Assembly: GCF_026262505.1 (NCBI RefSeq)
Contig: NC_067206.1
Span: forward strand, 24,195,896 to 24,259,895
Source of the DNA: Trichomonas vaginalis G3
Lineage: Eukaryota > Parabasalia > Trichomonadida > Trichomonadidae
Direction: 5' to 3'
Length of the DNA stretch: 64,000 bases
The position numbers and the translations under genes are program-made. A model generated the notes under the pieces. It saw only the letters and a list, made by a program, of their open reading frames with translations. It was not told the origin of the DNA and ran no database searches. Positions 58,675 to 64,000 of this stretch are shown in pieces (within the stretch, counting starts at the first letter, position 1; every line of letters starts with the position of its first letter).

Positions 58675-59727
58675 ATGGAAGAATCCAAAGATGATGATTG
58701 CAGCAGTGAAATTCGAAAAATATTAGTTGCATTTTCAGGTGAAACACTTGAAAATTACTTATACAAACAAAATATAGAAGAGCAGTTCTATATAATTGAA
58801 TCATCCTTCCCAGATCTGGACACAGAAGATTTTATCGTGCACTGCGTTATGCTCGAGTTTCATGATTTAGCAATTGAAGTGATTAAAATAACAAATTATA
58901 ATGTAGAAGAGCTTTACAAGTTTCGAGATATAATCGATACACCAGAATTTATAATTTTTGTTATGAAATATGGAATTTTCAACATGAAACGTTCTTTCTC
59001 GATATTTTTCTCTCTCACATTGAAGTACTGATAGAAAATGATATTGTTCAAAACGAAATAATATAATTCGCTTAAGTATCTTCAAGAAAAATTACAAAGA
59101 TGCCATTATATTTTTCTGTGACTTATTATTATGCAAAGGTTTATATATTACTCAACTCGCAAATGCATTCATATACTTTTTAATGTTTGCACCTTGATAA
59201 TTCAATATTTCTAGAAAATTTACCTTGGGATGACTTATTTGCGGATATTTGGAACTTCGGAATCGAAAATTTGCCGGACATTTGTGCTTACTACAATTTG
59301 ATGCTCATTACTTAGCGCAGCATCCCATAAAAATTGTTGAAAATGTAAATACTCTAATTTAAAAATGGAACGAAACATTCAACAGTGAAGAACAGTATGT
59401 TGTTAAGCTAAGATCGACACTCGTTGTATGCTACGTGTTAGTTCTGAATTTTTCAGACTATATGTTAAAGATTCAACAGCAACCCAATACATCTACGATA
59501 AACAATTGATACAATGCGTTATAGTTCATGCAATAAACTTTTTTATTCGTCAAGTAGAAGAAACAGCAAAAGAATTCTTAAAGAATTGTAATTTCCAAGA
59601 AACTATAGAGCATTATGGATATTATTTCAGCGAATGTGATGATACAGATGATGAAGAAGCTTATTTATTATCGCTACAAAAGGAAGAGGAAGAAAAAGAA
59701 GAAGATCAAATTAAAATTTCAGAATAA
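58675..59727 (+). pseudogene. disrupted host gene of unknown function
   Basis: Two coding-like pieces on one strand, 58675-59031 (MEESKDDDCSSEIRKILVAF, DLDTEDFIVHCVMLEFHDLA) and 59428-59727 (RLYVKDSTATQYIYDKQLIQ to DEEAYLLSLQKEEEEKEEDQ), with weaker coding between them in shifting frames (for example HETFFLDIFLSHIEVLIEN near 58997 in a frame shifted from the first piece). It reads as one gene of about 350 codons with several frame disruptions. It is helical and acidic at both ends. Not recognised; possibly a lineage-specific family. Decay and sequencing noise cannot be separated here. Confidence 0.45.
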
Positions 59728-59832
59728 ACTAATAGATTTGTATAAAACCATGCACATTGTTTAACTATTGATAGAAAAAGATATAATAAATGTTTTAACC
59801 AAGAATATTTTTTACAGTATTATGAAAAAGCT

Positions 59833-59945
59833 GCTCCAAGGCAGACACCATCAGCATCTCAAGCTTCTCCAAGGCAAGCACCATCATCATCTCAAGCTGC
59901 TCCAAGGCAAGCACCATCATCATCTCAAGCTGCTCCAAGGCAGAT
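59833..59945 (+). repeat. 33-bp minisatellite encoding APRQAPSSSQA
   Basis: About 3.5 units of CTCCAAGGCAAGCACCATCA plus 13 further bases. In one frame it reads AAPRQTPSASQASPRQAPSS and continues PRQMGPNQSSLQIERKLW before a stop near 59998, which looks like the proline-rich tail of a protein, but no upstream body in that frame was found. Confidence 0.7.
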
Positions 59946-59999
59946 GGGTCCGAACCAAAGTAGCCTACAAATTGAGAGGAAACTTTGGTCGCAACTATG

Positions 60000-61261
60000 A
60001 TACAAAGTATATGACCTATGGCATATACCATATATCAGTACATATACCCCACATATACATATATCAGTTTGACCATAATTTCATTATTGATAAAATAATT
60101 ATTTTTAAAATCACATTAAATTTCAATATTCTTTTCTACAATGAATAACTCTTTATATAGGTATATATAACAGTAACAGAATTGTATCAATATGTATTAT
60201 AGTAGTGCATTAAATATTTGGTCATATCAAAAAAATGTGTCCAAATGTGTTAAATCGGTTAGAAAGCATTATATTGATATATACATATGATATCCATACG
60301 TTGATAGCATGTAGATATATTGTATATTGAGATATTTGAGAAATGATTAATGATGTGCTAAAAAATTGGTGTGTTTTAGAATATTTGTGTATTGATATTA
60401 AATTTATTAGTGTAATTGATATCAAATTTATATGAATAAGTTAAGTATAGAGAAATGCAAAAATGGGAGTTATATATCAAAGACGAATGGGTCTTAGCAA
60501 AATTTGAATAATTACATCATTCTAAATGACTACTAAACAATTTTATTTATGATCAAATTTTATATATTTTTTGGATCAAATCCATTTTAATAGAATTTAT
60601 ATACTATTCATCTATTAGTAAACACTACCGTATATTATTTTTTAAGCTATCTTATTTTTTGAACTTTTATTCAAATCTTTGGTCGCAAGAAGAATTGCAT
60701 GATAAATAAAAACATTTAATCAAAGTCAATTTTATTTTTCATATTCAAATGGACTGAGTGTTAACATTTAACATTTTTTGCTAATTGTCGTCAAAAAATT
60801 AGGCGTAAAGCAAAAATTGATATTTCATATGGTTTTATGATAGATAAGCATTATATTCCCACTCATTATATTCGTAAATTTTGAGGTTTATCCTTCGCTT
60901 TTAAGATCATTGAATTTGATTTTTATATAAAATAGTTATATATAGAAAATAATATGATTTATGTGATATTATTTTTCAGAAGATTTCATTCTATATGCCT
61001 ATGAAAAGTACTCTCAAAACTAACTTTTTCCTAATTATAATTAAATCTAGAATATTGTATTATGCTTAGTATTATTTCATTTTTCTCATTCAATTTAGAA
61101 TTTACAAATGTCAAAAAATTGAGAGCTGTCACTTTTGATGAATTTCTGTTTATTACAGCATAATCTTAATATATGTACTATATAGATATTATAATTTATC
61201 TATATTTTTTTGCCAAGTATTCAATATTGTGGGCTTTTTGCTGTTTCAAATTAGACGCAAA
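60000..61261. other. AT-rich stretch, no gene seen
   Basis: Over a kilobase of low-complexity AT-rich DNA with ATATAC-type runs (60020-60070, 60270-60310). Confidence 0.5.
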
Positions 61262-61462
61262 ATGATTTTAAGACGCACTTTTTCTATACTGTCAGAATTA
61301 TATTCTCAAATGACGACTAGTTTTGCGCAAATCAGAAACCAAATAGAAGTACTTTCACAAAGTAATATAGTTAACATACCACAACAAAATTCTGCTTCAT
61401 CTTCAAATTCAAATTCCATTTTCCAGGCAATTAAGAATCCATTTGATGATTTGCACTCTTAA
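61262..61462 (+). CDS. possible small Ser/Asn-rich protein
   Basis: 66 codons from ATG 61262: MILRRTFSILSELYSQMTTS, a helix IRNQIEVLSQSN, then a Ser/Asn run and IFQAIKNPFDDLHS. Better than random composition for this AT-rich region but not recognised; could be chance. Confidence 0.3.
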   Translation: MILRRTFSILSELYSQMTTSFAQIRNQIEVLSQSNIVNIPQQNSASSSNSNSIFQAIKNPFDDLHS

Positions 61463-61619
61463 TTTCTTATATGTCCGAATACAAACTTATTCGAGTTTGA
61501 AATCTCATTAATTTTGCGTTAATTTTACATTAATGCAAATTATTCCTAAGATTTATCATTATTATATTAATAGACTGTTTTTATTTCCTATAAAATTTTT
61601 CTTGATACTCCTATTCCTT

Positions 61620-61728
61620 AAAGAAAGTTCTGAAACTCTGATTGCGATCTAGTTTTCGAACTTTCGCATAGGAATTAAAGGGTGAGAGGTATATAGTATG
61701 CCTATATGCCTCTCACCCTCCAATTCCA
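61620..61728. repeat. two adjacent hairpins of the array family
   Basis: Hairpin 61620-61670 (AAAGTTCTGAAACTCTGATT) and hairpin 61671-61728 (GGAATTAAAGGGTGAGAGGT paired with ACCTCTCACCCTCCAATTCC-like complement). Both correspond to hairpin types in the 964-1974 array, in the same order. Confidence 0.8.
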
Positions 61729-61892
61729 GCTCTTGAAAAGGAACAATCAAAATGAGTATTTAGACAAAAGATCTTATCCTAAAAAATCAGTATAATTTGC
61801 ATCATATAATCTTTTAATATTATTTTTAAAAAATATTTTGGACACTGAGAACAATAAAAAATATATGAATCAAATAATCTACAAATCAGAGC

Positions 61893-62923
61893 TTATTGAA
61901 GGTGTGTTACAAGAGCTACACGAATTGTTTGATCATAAGCACTCATTACAGCCAAACCTTCTTTATCTGGATGCCAGTCAAATGAGTTAATTGGTTGGGT
62001 TGAGAGCTGTGATGAAGAAACGTTTTCGTATTTGATATCCTTCTTTGATTTCTTCCAAATAAGTAATTTTCCGCTTCCACCAGTTGTGGCAATGAAATCT
62101 CTCTTTTGTGGGCAATGTTGAACAATCCAGACAGTTGCAGAGTCATCAATCTTGATGACATTAGATCTGTAGCCCTTATCTGTTGGCTTATCTGTAAGAT
62201 CAAATGTAACAAGTTGGCCGGTTAAGCAACCAGCCGTAACACGGCTAAGCTGAGAGTAACGATCTGAAAATTGAACGCTTGCAATACCATTACGAAGATT
62301 TGTTTCCCATGAAACTTGGTTTGCACGTAAATCCCATAATTTAAGGTCGCCATTATCGTATCCGCAATTACGGAACGGTCAGATGGACCAGTTGTTCCAC
62401 CCATTGATAACGCCCAGCAGTCTCTGATTGTTCCTTCTGGTTTCAATGTTGCAACAACTGGATCTTGAGCACGAATATCAACGATGCAAACATTACCATC
62501 ACGGAGCCTGTAACCAATTCAGATGGGCCTGGAGCTGCACCACCATCAATGCAGTTAATGATTTTTCATGTACTTTAGTTTGAAAACTGGTTCCTTCTTT
62601 CCTTCGTTGAAGTCAAATGTCATAACATTGCCTTCAAGATCTCCAACTGCAATGTTTCTTGTAATTGGATCAGAAGCTGCAAATGTTGCGCATCTGATTG
62701 CGGCTTTTCTGTTTCAATATCTGTTAGTTTCATGAGGAATGGCTCTTTCTGAGTTTGCATTTTATAAACTTGAAGCTCCCGTGCCACGAGGACGTGATCC
62801 GCAAACTACAATACGCTTTGAGATTTGGAATCCATCTTGTTTCATAAACTGATATGGCATATTCTCACAATGAAGCTCAACAATGTGAGTATTTTGAAGC
62901 TTTCCACTTCCGCTTTTAGACAT
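61893..62923 (-). CDS. WDR92: WDR92 (monad/DNAAF10) homologue, frame disrupted
   Basis: A seven-blade WD40 protein of about 343 codons from ATG 62923 (MSKSGSGKLQNTHIVELHCE) to TAA 61893. Recognisable order: CGSRPRGTG, AASDPITRNIAVGDLEGNVM, LTAIDGGAAPGPSELVTGS, RDGNVCIVDIRAQDPVVATL, GTIRDCWALSMG, YDNGDLKLWDLRANQVSWET, ATVWIVQHCPQKRDFIATTG and STQPINSFDWHPDKEGLAVM, each matching human WDR92 by recall. WDR92 helps assemble axonemal dyneins with R2TP/prefoldin-like chaperones, fitting a flagellate. At least five single-base frame changes occur (about 62770, 62700, 62570, 62510 and 62365), mostly one missing base, best explained as consensus error. A TCATTC initiator-like motif lies about 20 bases upstream of the start. 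Confidence 0.85.
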
Positions 62924-63141
62924 CAACGTATTCTGAATTGAATGAAAATTAATCGTTCGATAAGTAGTCGTGTAGCAAAAGTGAAGAATCGTTCATAGAA
63001 CTTTAGAATTTTGGAGTGAGACAATTGTTATACATGGGATGAAGAATACCATTCTTGAAAAAACAATAAACAAAAAGTATTAAAATTGTTTCATGTTTAT
63101 TTCACAGCATTTTGATTGCGTTATGCAGATAAGATATTACG

Positions 63142-63668
63142 TTACAAACGTTTGATTCTTTTTCTTGCTTTTTCAGCAGCAGGTTTAGCAGCTTTTTGTT
63201 GACCGCCTTTCATTGCATAAACCTGGGTCATAAGCTTTGCGCGGGAGCAATAATCCTCGTAATTCTCAGAGAAAGACGTCCAGCCTTCTTCATTGAGAGC
63301 ACTTGAAGGATTTGGTTGTAAAAGTAAGCATTTGATACTTAATAAAAGATGGTCTAAGCCCATATCTTCTGTCCAATCGGAACTCAATGTGCTAACAACA
63401 AATAGCACCAGCATCAGAAATATTTGGATGGAAAATTTTGTAAGGAAGTATCCTTTTGGTGGTTTCTGAGGGAATTCTTCCCAATTTCTAATTTAATATC
63501 AAATTCACCACCTTCAAATGGTGTTTCAGCTGGTCCTTCTATTGTTGCTTGAACTTCAGAAAGATTGTCTTCATTCATCTTGATTTTGATTCCACCAAGC
63601 TCAGCTTTGGAGAGTTTCCTAAACTCCTGCATCATTCTCTTAGCAACCTCAGGGCGTAGTGTAATCAT
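63142..63668 (-). CDS. UBE2S: UBE2S-like ubiquitin-conjugating enzyme, frame disrupted
   Basis: Start at ATG 63668 (MITLRPEVAKRMMQEFRKLS). Then EDNLSEVQATIEGPAETPFE and GGEFDIKLEIGK match the UBC fold of UBE2S (DLQVTIEGPEGTPYAGGLF), a later frame gives HPNISDAGAICC around the active-site cysteine, and SDWTEDMGLDHLLLSIKCLL with QPNPSSALNEEGWTSFSENY matches the UBE2S [20 protein letters not shown] stretch. The basic C-terminus ending RKRIKRL resembles the UBE2S tail that docks on the anaphase-promoting complex, where the enzyme extends K11-linked chains. Two or three one-base frame changes occur near 63465, 63425 and 63390 and look like sequence errors. Confidence 0.85.
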
Positions 63669-64000
63669 TTTTATGCTCAATTTTTTTTCTAAACGTACAG
63701 TTTTTACTGACCAAATGAAATCAGCTGGATTTTACTATTTGTATTATAATATTCATATTGCCTCAAGTTTGCAAAAAATTTTTCACCAAGAAAATCGAGT
63801 ATATTATCAAGAAATCAAATCTATTTGATTTGAAATTATGAGGTAATCAATCAAATCTCTGAAAAATATCAAATAAACTTACAAAATATAATCATTTAAT
63901 ATTATTTATAAAATAAATTATTGCGTTTGAAACTCATTTTTTAACGTTTGCAATTTCAAGAACTGTTGCACATTAATATCTTTCGAAAAAAAAATCATTA
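63669..64000. other. AT-rich flank; end repeats the post-gap sequence
   Basis: No gene. Bases 63962-64000 match 49410-49450, the first sequence after the assembly gap, apart from one missing C. Confidence 0.8.

Overview
The window looks like nuclear DNA of a trichomonad (parabasalid) such as Trichomonas vaginalis or a close relative. It is AT-rich, host genes lack obvious introns, one host start has a TCATT initiator-like motif just upstream, and much of the DNA is Maverick/Polinton elements and DNA transposons. Species is not fixed by the sequence alone. All functional calls are by eye; no database was searched.

Layout. 1-14.2 kb is a graveyard of mobile DNA: retroviral-type (rve) integrase fragments, a DNA transposon carrying a dense array of perfect hairpins (964-1974), and an old compact virus-like gene cluster (5073-11230: packaging ATPase, capsid candidate, small amphipathic proteins) lying between two 540-bp inverted copies of one sequence. 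14.2-18.8 kb returns to host DNA: palindromic MITE-like elements, a small acidic protein with a cysteine tail, a NELF-C/D (TH1) homologue, and a BAR-like coiled-coil gene cut by the next element.

18833-43408 is a nearly complete 24.6-kb Maverick with 159-bp terminal inverted repeats (AG...CT ends) and a 6-bp target duplication TTGAAA. It carries a protein-primed DNA polymerase, integrase, packaging ATPase, capsid and minor-capsid candidates, a Dam-type adenine methyltransferase, a 1034-aa fibre with a phage tail-collar-like tip, and about 20 small unknown genes in tightly packed, strand-switching pairs. 43.4-46.3 kb is a spacer with a TIR element holding a 121-bp tandem repeat.

46306-57259 is framed by a second Maverick in opposite orientation with its own target duplication TTTGTG. 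Only about 3 kb of each end is present. The middle holds a 100-N gap and 4.5 kb of host sequence (glycine-rich surface-type gene and a Noc2 homologue). The first bases after the gap reappear at the very end of the window, so this host block is probably a misplaced contig. 57.3-64 kb is host DNA with a broken gene of unknown function, an APRQ-type minisatellite, a WDR92 homologue and a UBE2S homologue, the last two carrying several single-base frame disruptions that look like consensus errors.

The two Mavericks and the older cluster share a gene-start context (T-rich TTTTTAT about 10-25 bases before the ATG, often ending TAAATG) that host genes here do not show, suggesting their own transcription signal. 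The most notable items are the phage-like fibre in a eukaryotic Maverick, the hairpin arrays found at three loci, and the assembly anomaly in the second Maverick.
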